From contig NZ_AHTH01000045.1 in the NCBI RefSeq assembly GCF_000245735.1, positions 1 through 64,000 of the forward strand: a DNA stretch of 64,000 nt. The letters run 5' to 3'. Below the pieces are notes generated by a model. That model searched no databases. It was given only the letters and a program-made list of their open reading frames with translations, and was not told where the DNA came from. Position numbers and translations under genes: made by a program. Below are positions 44,213 to 51,879 of the stretch, one piece after another. Numbering within the stretch: the stretch's first letter is position 1; the number at the start of each line of letters is the position of its first letter. Source of the stretch: Alishewanella jeotgali KCTC 22429. Its GTDB lineage: Bacteria > Pseudomonadota > Gammaproteobacteria > Enterobacterales > Alteromonadaceae.

Positions 44213-46855
44213 ATGAAACTCAAGGCCACACTACTGGTATATATGCTACCGCTATTGGTGTTGCCTGTCGCTGCCTTGGGTTATTTGGCCTATCACTTCA
44301 GTACCACCTTGCAGCAACAATTGCTTTATCAGCATGTTTCTAAGCAACTGCAGTTACAGCAGCAGCAGTTGAATGAATTTTTAAATTTTCACCAAACCCG
44401 ACTGTCAGTATTGAGTGCTTCCAGAACACTCAGTGAGTTTTTGACAGGTCAAAGCGCGGAGCAGCAAGTCGCAGCGCAGTCGATTTTTGAGAAGTTTCTT
44501 AGCCAGGATCACAATATTAGGGCGATCCGCTTGCTCAAACTCAATGGTGATGAACAAATCAGTGTGCCTGCAATGCAGTCCTCACCACCTCGGCCTGACC
44601 GGTTCAGAAATGAATATTTCTCGGTGCTACAGGGTATGATTGATGATTACAGCATCTTTGTCGCCCATGACGGTGATAATAGTGGCTTACAACTCTTTTT
44701 TGCCCGTAAGATTTATACTAATGAGCAGAATGCCAATCGCCAGTTATGGGGTTACTTGTTGCTCGTTACTGAGCCGACTCCCTTTATCGCGGCCGTAAAT
44801 ACTCCTATCACGCCCAACAGTGTTAATCTCATTATTAATAGAACTGCGACAATTGCTTATGCCGCGAATCAGGCACTGATCGGCAGTGCTTTTACACCCA
44901 GCCATTATCGTATTATTCAGCAAAGTCTGGAGCAAGATCGCTTGGTGTCAACTTTGCTACTGGGGCAGCCGAAGTTATTAGCAGGTCGCAATCTCTCTGC
45001 CGGTTATCAGTTAGTGTACGGTTTAGATGAAGCTGAGCTAACTGCGATGCAGGCTAACAGGCCGGTCTTAATTATTTTGTTTACATTGGCCATTCTGATT
45101 TTGGTACCCGCTGCGATATATCAATTGCTGATCCGACAGGTTTTAAAACCAGTGCAGCAACTTACTCTTGCCAAGACGGCTGTCGGCAAGGGCGACCTCT
45201 CTATCGTATTGGAACCGCGCAAGCAAGATGAACTGGGAGAGATGTTTGCTGCCTTTAACGTGATGGTAAGACAGTTGCGGGTATATCGCGAGCGCGAGCA
45301 GGCCTATAAGCAGCAGCTGGAAGATAAGGTGTTACATCGAACGCAAGCATTAGCTCAAGCGAATGATGATCTGGCTGCGGCCAATCAGGAGTTGATTGTA
45401 GCCCGCGAACTGGCAGAGCAGGCGAATCGCTTGAAAAGTGTATTTCTGGCGAATATGAGTCATGAAATCCGAACGCCACTGACAGCTGTGGTCGGATTTA
45501 GTCAGCAGGCTTTAAAAGAACAAAATGCAGATAAGCGAGCCGATTATTTACAGCGGGTGCTGCGCAGTAGTGAACACTTGCTGCACTTAATCAATGATAT
45601 TCTTGATTTATCAAAGATCGAAGCCGAAAAGCTAGAGCTACAACCTGAGCATTTCAACTATCTTGCACTGTTAGATGAGATCTATCAGCAAACTCAGGAG
45701 CAAGCTAAAGTCAAAGGCTTGGATTGTCAGCTGCAGTTACATTTTCCGCTTCCGGCAGAACTCTATTTGGACAGTCTCAGGCTCAGGCAAGTTTTATTGA
45801 ATCTGACCAGTAATGCACTCAAATTTACCCGAAAAGGAAAAATTGTATTGAGTGTGAGCTTCGATGCGCAACGGGCAATGCTATCAATAAAAATTAAAGA
45901 CTCGGGTATCGGTATGTCTGAGGATGAGATCAGGCGGCTATTTCAGCCATTTGTGCAGGCTGATGCAACAGTAACCCGGCATTTCGGCGGAACCGGGCTA
46001 GGTCTGTGTATCTCAAAAAAACTAATGGAACAAATGGATGGCGATATACTGGTAGAGAGCGTTAAAGGGATCGGAAGCAGTTTTGAGTTGTCTATTCCGG
46101 TTGCTGCCAGCCCTCGTTTAATTAATGACTATCATTCGTCACCGATATCGGCGCCCGCCGCTATTACAATAAATTCAGATTTAAAAATACGTGTTCTGGT
46201 CGCTGAAGATAATCCGGATAATCAGTTATTGTTAGAGTTAATGTTGCAGCAAATTGGCGTCAAGTATGTCCTGGTTAATAACGGCCATCAGGCGGTAGAG
46301 CGTGTGCTGGTTGAGCATTTTGATCTAATTTTAATGGATATGCAGATGCCGGTGATGGGCGGAGAGGAGGCTGCTCGTTTGATTCGGCATGCCGGTATTC
46401 AAACCCCCATTATCGCTGTGACAGCTAATGTGATGACCGAGGATGCAGAGCGATACCGCTTGGCTGGCTGCCAGGCTGTCCTGGCCAAGCCAATTGAACA
46501 GCGGGAATTTGTCTCTCTGTTACAACGTTGGGAAGATCAGCTCCAACAATCTTCGCCTGACATTACCGAACAACTGATGGCTGACCCGGCTATGCAACAG
46601 CTGATGCAACAATTTAGGTTACGTTTACCTGAATTATTAGCGGAACTACAACAGCTCGCTGCTGCAAGCAATTGGCAGGCGTTAGGTTTTGCTGCCCATA
46701 GTTTAAAAGGTAGCGCCGGAAGTATGGGGTATCCTGAACTTACCGAACTGGCCGGTCAGCTCGAGCAAGCTGCTCAACATGCCATAGCTGCGAAAATTGC
46801 TAATATTTTGCAACAGATGCAGTTGGTGTTAACAAGGGCGGAACTGGTGAGCTGA
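44213..46855 (+). CDS. Hybrid sensor histidine kinase (sensor-HAMP-HisKA-HATPase-REC-Hpt)
   Basis: Membrane-bound hybrid kinase of 880 residues. One membrane helix at about 5-27, a periplasmic sensor domain to about 285, a second helix near 286-310, then a HAMP region (KPVQQLTLAKTAVGKGDLSIVL) and a coiled coil. The phosphorylated histidine of the HisKA domain is H417 in MSHEIRTPL. The ATP-binding domain has LTSNALKFT, DSGIGMSEDEI and GTGLGLCISKKLME. The receiver aspartate is D709 in LILMDMQMPVMGG, and the Hpt histidine is H829 in AAHSLKGSAG. It therefore has a full phosphorelay except for an output regulator. No response regulator is adjacent; an HDOD gene follows. Codon use looks more AT-rich than in neighbouring core genes. 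Confidence 0.9.
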   Translation: MKLKATLLVYMLPLLVLPVAALGYLAYHFSTTLQQQLLYQHVSKQLQLQQQQLNEFLNFHQTRLSVLSASRTLSEFLTGQSAEQQVAAQSIFEKFLSQDHNIRAIRLLKLNGDEQISVPAMQSSPPRPDRFRNEYFSVLQGMIDDYSIFVAHDGDNSGLQLFFARKIYTNEQNANRQLWGYLLLVTEPTPFIAAVNTPITPNSVNLIINRTATIAYAANQALIGSAFTPSHYRIIQQSLEQDRLVSTLLLGQPKLLAGRNLSAGYQLVYGLDEAELTAMQANRPVLIILFTLAILILVPAAIYQLLIRQVLKPVQQLTLAKTAVGKGDLSIVLEPRKQDELGEMFAAFNVMVRQLRVYREREQAYKQQLEDKVLHRTQALAQANDDLAAANQELIVARELAEQANRLKSVFLANMSHEIRTPLTAVVGFSQQALKEQNADKRADYLQRVLRSSEHLLHLINDILDLSKIEAEKLELQPEHFNYLALLDEIYQQTQEQAKVKGLDCQLQLHFPLPAELYLDSLRLRQVLLNLTSNALKFTRKGKIVLSVSFDAQRAMLSIKIKDSGIGMSEDEIRRLFQPFVQADATVTRHFGGTGLGLCISKKLMEQMDGDILVESVKGIGSSFELSIPVAASPRLINDYHSSPISAPAAITINSDLKIRVLVAEDNPDNQLLLELMLQQIGVKYVLVNNGHQAVERVLVEHFDLILMDMQMPVMGGEEAARLIRHAGIQTPIIAVTANVMTEDAERYRLAGCQAVLAKPIEQREFVSLLQRWEDQLQQSSPDITEQLMADPAMQQLMQQFRLRLPELLAELQQLAAASNWQALGFAAHSLKGSAGSMGYPELTELAGQLEQAAQHAIAAKIANILQQMQLVLTRAELVS

Positions 46856-46895
46856 GTTATATCGTGATCATACCCGTCAGGTAGAGGAAGATTAA

Positions 46896-47735
46896 ATGAG
46901 TGCCCAACAAGCGTTGTTGACGATACTGGACCAGAAAATTCAAGCTGATACTTTGGTGTTACCGACCTTACCTGAAATTGCATTAAAAATTCGACGTATA
47001 GCAGAGCTACCCGATACGAGTCTGGCAAACATGGCTGAGGTAGTAGCACAGGATCCTGCTTTAGCGGCAAGGTTAGTCAAGCTCGCCAATAGTGCCTTCT
47101 TAGGCCGAACGATTAAATGTAGTACTTTACTGCAGGCCGTGACACGGATCGGTCTTAGTCAGATCAAACATGTTGCTACTGCTTTAGCGTTGGAACAGTT
47201 GTTTGTTTCTAAATATCCGGTGGTGCAACAACAGTTAGATAAACTTTGGCGGGAGAATATTCAGGTCGCCGCAATTTCGACAGCATGCTTAAAGCTATAT
47301 CAGCAACAGCATCCGGCCACGGTATTTAGTGTTGATAAAATGACCTTATGTGGGTTAGTGCATAATATTGGTGCTTTGGCCGTGATTGCTGAAGCCGAGC
47401 GGCATCCTGAAGTATTTGGTCATCCTGTTTTTTTACATAATGTCTCGGAGAAAGTCGCGCCCTATATCAGTATTAAGGTGTTACAAGCCTGGGGGTTTGA
47501 CGAAGAGTTTCAAACGGCCGCAAAAAACTGGCGGCTATGTAAGGCAAGCCAGCCACCAGAATATACCGATTTTATCCGCTTAGCTGCGATAGCCAGAGGT
47601 TATTATAAGTCTGCGGAAGCAGAAATGCAGTTGCTACAACACTATCTGGAGCAACAACTGATAGCCGTACCACAATTCGCTAAACAGCCCCAGTTTACTG
47701 AACTGTATCAGGATATTCGCAGCTTATTTACTTAG
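46896..47735 (+). CDS. HDOD domain protein
   Basis: Cytosolic protein of 279 residues made up essentially of an HDOD domain, a degenerate HD-hydrolase fold used in bacterial signalling. LPTLPEIALKIRRIAELPDTSLANMAEVVAQDPALAARLVKLANSAFLG is the standard HDOD opening. The HD-type metal ligands appear to be mostly lost, as usual in this family. GTAGAGGAAG lies before the ATG. It follows the hybrid kinase by 40 bases, so it may share its transcript and act in the same pathway. Its stop codon overlaps that of converging rdgC. Confidence 0.88.
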   Translation: MSAQQALLTILDQKIQADTLVLPTLPEIALKIRRIAELPDTSLANMAEVVAQDPALAARLVKLANSAFLGRTIKCSTLLQAVTRIGLSQIKHVATALALEQLFVSKYPVVQQQLDKLWRENIQVAAISTACLKLYQQQHPATVFSVDKMTLCGLVHNIGALAVIAEAERHPEVFGHPVFLHNVSEKVAPYISIKVLQAWGFDEEFQTAAKNWRLCKASQPPEYTDFIRLAAIARGYYKSAEAEMQLLQHYLEQQLIAVPQFAKQPQFTELYQDIRSLFT

Positions 47736-48634
47736 TCTGACTCTCGCATCACCTGTTGGTAAATGGCTTGCAGCGCCTGGTTCAAGCTGTCTGCCATTAG
47801 TAATAAATCAGCATCCAGCCGGGCTGCGAGATCGTCCCAGCCCAGTTCATCGTTTTGCTCCAGCAAAAGTTCAGAATACTGCAGCTGTTTAATACCGGCA
47901 TCATCGGTAACAGTTAGACGAAAACCATCAGGCTGTTGTAAGCTGATGCGCGTGACCAGTTTATCTTCCAGATGGGTTTGCACTTCATCAGTGCTTAGTA
48001 AATGATTACTAAAACGTACCTTGGCACCCTCTTCGTCTGGTGCTTTTAATTCAACTTCGGTACCAGGTTGAAATTGTCCTGGTAGTTGCTGATGTTGTAG
48101 CCAAAGCTGTAGATGTTGATTCAGCTTATGGTTATCCAGCCAGGGCAGAGCGGGTAATGACCCCAATGCTTTTCGTAATAACGCCAGTACGTCTTCGGCC
48201 TTACTGGCACTGCCGGTATTGATGACCAGCCATTGCTGCTCTGCATCGTAATAGCCATGCGTCAGCGTAGAGCGACTAAAGGCTCTTGGCAATAAGCTCT
48301 GGATCAAATCCTCTTTTAAGGCTTGTTTTTCTTTACGGCTTAATGTCCGGCCTGCTTCCTGTTCTGCAGCCTCCAGCTTTGGAGCTAACTCTTCGTTAAT
48401 GACTGCTGCTGGTAACACCTTTTCCTGGCGTTTGATCGCAAAGAACCAACGTTGCTGCTGCTGATGGCAAAACTGCTTGATTGATGCATGCAAAGGATAA
48501 CTGAAGCCGGTACGTACAGCTTCCTGCCCACTACAAGGACTAAATTTAAACTCAGCAAAAGCTTGCTCCAGAGCAGCCAAATCGGTAGTCAAAGGGGCAC
48601 TTAGACGATAAACACGAACATTTTTAAACCACAT
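47732..48634 (-). CDS. rdgC: Recombination-associated protein RdgC
   Basis: Ring-shaped, DNA-binding protein that limits RecA filament activity; associated with the nucleoid. MWFKNVRVYRLSAPLT at the start, then FKFSPCSGQEAVRTGF, LPRAFSRSTLTHGYYD and WLVINTGSASKAEDVLALLRKALGSLPALP are characteristic of the family. It has 300 residues against 303 in E. coli. It stands alone on the minus strand between two groups of signalling genes. Its stop codon overlaps by two bases that of the opposing HDOD gene. Confidence 0.95.
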   Translation of the reverse strand: MWFKNVRVYRLSAPLTTDLAALEQAFAEFKFSPCSGQEAVRTGFSYPLHASIKQFCHQQQQRWFFAIKRQEKVLPAAVINEELAPKLEAAEQEAGRTLSRKEKQALKEDLIQSLLPRAFSRSTLTHGYYDAEQQWLVINTGSASKAEDVLALLRKALGSLPALPWLDNHKLNQHLQLWLQHQQLPGQFQPGTEVELKAPDEEGAKVRFSNHLLSTDEVQTHLEDKLVTRISLQQPDGFRLTVTDDAGIKQLQYSELLLEQNDELGWDDLAARLDADLLLMADSLNQALQAIYQQVMRESD

Positions 48635-48679
48635 AACGCAGATTTTCCGATAACAACAAAGCCAGAAGTATACCTCGCC

Positions 48680-50443
48680 TTATCGGTTCAATCTTAGTTT
48701 TTTCGGAAAACAAATGTGGTAATGCAAGCCAGCACCGGGTTTACTGTCTGCTTCAATACTGCCCCCTAAGGTTTGACGCACCAAATTATAGGCGATATGA
48801 GTGCCCAGACCGCTGCCCCCCTGATCGCGCTTGGTGGTGAAAAATGGATGGAACAGTTGAGCCAGTTGTTCCGCATCTAAGCCTTTACCATTGTCTGAGT
48901 AGCGGATTTCGATATTATCAGCATCATCGATAACGGTAATACGAATTTGACCTTGAGTCATACCTTCAAAGCCATGCAGCAGTGAGTTCATTAAGAAATT
49001 TGTGAAAATCTGCGAGATCGCACCAGCGGGGCAGTCCAGAATAATATTGTCGGCGCAATTCACCTCGATCTGATGTTGGGTCTTTTTAAAATGTGGTTGC
49101 AGGGAGCGGATAATTTCTCGCAGGTAATCAGCCAGATTAATGGTCCTGATTGCTTCGCTAGTTTGATCGACAGCAATTTGCTTAAAACTGGCAATTAATT
49201 CTGAGGCCCGGCTTAAGTTAGATTGCAAAAGCTCAGTACCCTGAGTCGCTTCTGATAAAAACTCCTGCAACATGGTTGGCGTAAGCGTCTTTTGCGAAAA
49301 GGCGGTATCAAGTTGCTTTAGCCGTTCGGCCAAAAAGCTGGTAGCGGTGACACCAATGCCGACCGGTGTATTAACCTCATGGGTAATACCTGCAACTAAA
49401 CCACCGAGCGCAGCCATTTTCTCTGATTGTACCAGCCGATCCTGAGCTTGATTCAGGCTGTCTATGGTGTCCTGCAGTTCCTTTTGCTGTTTTAGCAAAT
49501 CCAGTTCAGTCTGCCGCCGTTGTTCAATCTCTTCCCGCAACGCCTGCTTGTTTTTTAATAGTTCCTGCTTCTGTTGCTGTAAGTCCATCATCGCCTGACT
49601 AAGCCCAGACGTTTTACGTGCGACTTCCTGTTCTAATAACAAATTCTGCTGATCGAGTTTGTTATTAGAGAGCAGCAGCTGTTGCTGGGTTTGTTTTAGC
49701 TGTTGTTGGTTATCTTGTAGGCGCTCGATCAATTTATTATAGGCGTTAGCCATTACGGCGAGCTCAACACCTTCGTCAGCGGTAATCCTTATTTTCGAAC
49801 CATCCAGCTGTTCTATATCTAAACTTTCGATCTGCTGGCTTAAATCGGCCAAGGGTTCTGTCAAGTATTTCCGAAAGGCAATCAGAAATAAAATAATTAA
49901 AAAAGTGGTTTTTAGAATGGCATTGCCTACTAAAAAGTATAATCCAACTTCGATACGCTCAATCACCACTTTACGGCTGGAGAATAAGGTAACATCACCA
50001 ACTTGGCTGGTACGGCCGGAGAACTCAAAAACCAGGGGAAAGGTGTAGCCGAAAATACCACTTTGCTGATCACTCAGGCTAAGTTCTTGTTGTACCAGTT
50101 GATTGCTAAAGCGTTGTTGAATATCAATATAACGACCTGATTGCGTGATAATGGTGCCGTTGTCATCGCGGACTATAACCCCCTCTATCGCAGGGATTGC
50201 CAACAAACCATCAGCAATATTTAAGGTTTGCGGAGTATTCAGCTCCCAAATAGCTCGGGTTAAACTACCAGCAAAGGTTTGTTGCAGTGTGGAAAGTTCG
50301 TTCTTAATGAAGTTCTTCGCATTATAGTATTCTGCCGCGATTTGACCGAGGGTCACAATCAACGTTAGTAAGAAATAGACCGAGAGAACCTTGGTTAGCA
50401 GCTTTTTCGACAAGCTGACTTGCGGCATGTTATCACTCTGCAT
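48680..50443 (-). CDS. Membrane sensor histidine kinase
   Basis: Sensor kinase of 587 residues. Membrane helices lie near residues 17-37 and 165-185, enclosing a periplasmic domain with IWELNTPQTLNIADGLLAIPAIEGVIVRDD. A HAMP-like linker and a long coiled coil rich in Gln and Leu follow. The phosphorylated histidine is H355 in GGLVAGITHEVNTPVGIG, a variant of the more usual H-E-I/L-R-T/N-P. The ATPase domain has NFLMNSLLHGF, DNGKGLDAEQL and GSGLGTHIAYNLV. I chose the ATG with AGGA upstream; the frame extends 144 bases further without conserved features. No response regulator is adjacent, and the PAS-GGDEF gene is transcribed divergently. Confidence 0.87.
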   Translation of the reverse strand: MQSDNMPQVSLSKKLLTKVLSVYFLLTLIVTLGQIAAEYYNAKNFIKNELSTLQQTFAGSLTRAIWELNTPQTLNIADGLLAIPAIEGVIVRDDNGTIITQSGRYIDIQQRFSNQLVQQELSLSDQQSGIFGYTFPLVFEFSGRTSQVGDVTLFSSRKVVIERIEVGLYFLVGNAILKTTFLIILFLIAFRKYLTEPLADLSQQIESLDIEQLDGSKIRITADEGVELAVMANAYNKLIERLQDNQQQLKQTQQQLLLSNNKLDQQNLLLEQEVARKTSGLSQAMMDLQQQKQELLKNKQALREEIEQRRQTELDLLKQQKELQDTIDSLNQAQDRLVQSEKMAALGGLVAGITHEVNTPVGIGVTATSFLAERLKQLDTAFSQKTLTPTMLQEFLSEATQGTELLQSNLSRASELIASFKQIAVDQTSEAIRTINLADYLREIIRSLQPHFKKTQHQIEVNCADNIILDCPAGAISQIFTNFLMNSLLHGFEGMTQGQIRITVIDDADNIEIRYSDNGKGLDAEQLAQLFHPFFTTKRDQGGSGLGTHIAYNLVRQTLGGSIEADSKPGAGLHYHICFPKKLRLNR

Positions 50444-50566
50444 AGCGTCCTGAGCAAAAAGCGATCGACTAAGTGTACGATAACGAATATGGTTGTTGTT
50501 TAAAATAACTATTTTCAGAATGTGATAATAAAAACAACTTTTGCTACTGCAGGATACCAGGTTTAG

Positions 50567-51484
50567 ATGAAAATGTTTGCTCAGCAATTAATCCAACAGC
50601 TACCCGGTGGGGTGATGCTGTTAGATCGTCACTTCAAACTGACCTATGTTAACGATTTTATCTGTCAACACAGTGGCTTGTCGGAACAGAGCCTAATTGG
50701 TCGGGTACTGTTCCAGCTGTTTCCCGAAGTGCCACAAGACTGGTTTTGTCGTAAAGCTAGCGAAGTATTACAGCAGCAACGAGCACAACATTTAAGCTGG
50801 CAGCAACGCCTGTATCTACTAAAGTTTCCCAGGCAAAGTGTGCCAGACGCTGGGGCAATGGCACAGAATGTAAGTTTAATTCCTCTGGATACGGCGGAAG
50901 GTCATGTTTTGGCTATCTGGTTGCAGGATGCCACAGAAGCCGCGCGCCATCATGCCCAGTTGCTACTTAGCAACCAGCAGTTAAAACAGCAGGCACGTTT
51001 CGATCCGCTGACCGAATTACCGAATCGGCAATTTTGGTTGTATCAATTGCAGCTTGAGCTGGCTCGGGCGGAGCGTTATCAACGCCCCTTAGCCGTGTTA
51101 TTGTTTGAACTCGAGCGTTTTAAAGCATTGAACGATCAATACGGGCATCAGCTTGGTGACAAAGTGCTACGTAGCCTGGCCCAGCAATGCAGCGAGCTGC
51201 TACGTGACAACGATTTATTGGCTCGGCTGGCGGGTGCGGAATTTGCTATTTTACTACCGGATACGGAGTTGGCTGGTGCCCTGGAAGTGGCAAGCCGGAT
51301 AAAAAATTATGTTGCGCAGCTAAGTGGTTCAGAAGCCTCATTGCAGGCCAAGCTAAGTATTAGTTGCGGTATCAGTGCGCTTGCACCGGCAATTGCAGCT
51401 GATACCTTGTTACAACAAGCTGAACAAGCTCTGTATCAAGCTAAATGTATGGGGAAAAACCAAACCAGCTTTTGGCGTGGATAG
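50567..51484 (+). CDS. PAS-GGDEF protein with degenerate GGDEF motif
   Basis: Cytosolic signalling protein of 305 residues. A PAS-like domain covers about residues 8-125 (GGVMLLDRHFKLTYVNDFICQHSGL). A GGDEF domain follows from about 145, with RFDPLTELPNRQFW and LLFELERFKALNDQYGHQLGDKVLRSLA. The active-site loop, normally GG(D/E)EF, reads A222-G223-A224-E225-F226, so the metal-binding acidic residue at the third position is alanine. Diguanylate cyclase activity is therefore unlikely. A role as a c-di-GMP or GTP binder or a partner protein is possible. The opening L-F-E-L-E-R-F-K-x-L-N-D and C-terminal YQAKCMGKNQ parts are intact. Confidence 0.88.
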   Translation: MKMFAQQLIQQLPGGVMLLDRHFKLTYVNDFICQHSGLSEQSLIGRVLFQLFPEVPQDWFCRKASEVLQQQRAQHLSWQQRLYLLKFPRQSVPDAGAMAQNVSLIPLDTAEGHVLAIWLQDATEAARHHAQLLLSNQQLKQQARFDPLTELPNRQFWLYQLQLELARAERYQRPLAVLLFELERFKALNDQYGHQLGDKVLRSLAQQCSELLRDNDLLARLAGAEFAILLPDTELAGALEVASRIKNYVAQLSGSEASLQAKLSISCGISALAPAIAADTLLQQAEQALYQAKCMGKNQTSFWRG

Positions 51485-51514
51485 CGCTGGTTCCAGTTAA
51501 GTTTGGCGGCGTTA

Positions 51515-51542
51515 TCTCGCCCGGGTTAAAGCCTTGGCGAGA
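51515..51542 (+). terminator. Weak hairpin after the PAS-GGDEF gene
   Basis: TCTCGCC and GGCGAGA form a seven-base-pair stem with a 14-base loop about 30 bases after the stop codon. There is no immediate T-run, so termination here is doubtful. Confidence 0.3.
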
Positions 51543-51603
51543 GCTCTTTCTTGAGCTTTATTGTGCTCAGGGACTATTGCCCGCTGTGGAACTCAGAAAA
51601 GGT

Positions 51604-51633
51604 TTGACAGACGTCTAAAAGTCTGTGCATAGT
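51604..51633 (+). promoter_or_regulatory. thr operon promoter
   Basis: A perfect -35 element TTGACA (51604-51609) and a -10-like CATAGT (51628-51633) with an 18-base spacer. The expected transcription start is near 51640, next to the ATG of the leader peptide, which has no Shine-Dalgarno sequence. This suggests a leaderless leader mRNA unless another promoter lies upstream. Confidence 0.55.
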
Positions 51634-51640
51634 GTAGTCT

Positions 51641-51700
51641 ATGAATATAAAAGCAGCAGTACTCACCACCATTATTACCACCACCAACCCCGCGGGGTAG
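51641..51700 (+). CDS. thrL: thr operon leader peptide
   Basis: A 19-codon leader peptide, MNIKAAVLTTIITTTNPAG, ending in TAG. Five threonine and two adjacent isoleucine codons form the block TTIITTT, the same design as the E. coli thr leader, in which the ribosome stalls when charged tRNA(Thr) or tRNA(Ile) is scarce. The stop codon is directly followed by the antiterminator segment GAGGTC, and the attenuator lies 24-63 bases further on. An in-frame TAG six bases before the ATG rules out an upstream start. No ribosome-binding sequence is visible. Confidence 0.85.
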   Translation: MNIKAAVLTTIITTTNPAG

Positions 51701-51763
51701 GAGGTCGGCGGTGTGCTGTCTGTAAAAAGGCCCGTGACCTCAAAGGTTCCGGGCCTTTTTTTT
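51701..51763 (+). terminator. thr attenuator (alternative antiterminator and terminator)
   Basis: The terminator pairs AAAAAGGCCCG (51724-51734) with CGGGCCTTTTT (51750-51760), extended by further pairs across one mismatch to a small CAA loop, and ends in eight Ts (51756-51763). The competing antiterminator pairs GAGGTC (51701-51706), right after the leader stop codon, with GACCTC (51736-51741), which belongs to the upper left arm of the terminator. A ribosome that finishes the leader would cover GAGGTC and permit termination; one stalled at the Thr/Ile codons would leave it free. Confidence 0.8.
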
Positions 51764-51879
51764 GGCCACTTGGCCCAGGTGAACCGGCGTTGATCACGCA
51801 ACATAGCGTGACAGCCGGTTGACTAACAAAGGTCTGCGATAACAAAACGACTAAAGACTTGGATGCGCGAGGAGAAATT

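Noticed and set aside
44213-51484. A new defence or mobile island in the signalling cluster
   Set aside because: All genes belong to known signalling families, with rdgC a core gene among them. There are no nuclease, reverse transcriptase, integrase or flanking repeats to support an island with boundaries.
51663-51697. ACC-rich run in the thr leader as a simple-sequence or CRISPR-like repeat
   Set aside because: It is fully explained by the threonine codons of the leader peptide.
51625-51822. 65-codon open frame overlapping the thr leader in another frame
   Set aside because: It runs through the attenuator hairpin and has no conserved features. The 19-codon frame with the Thr/Ile block explains the region.
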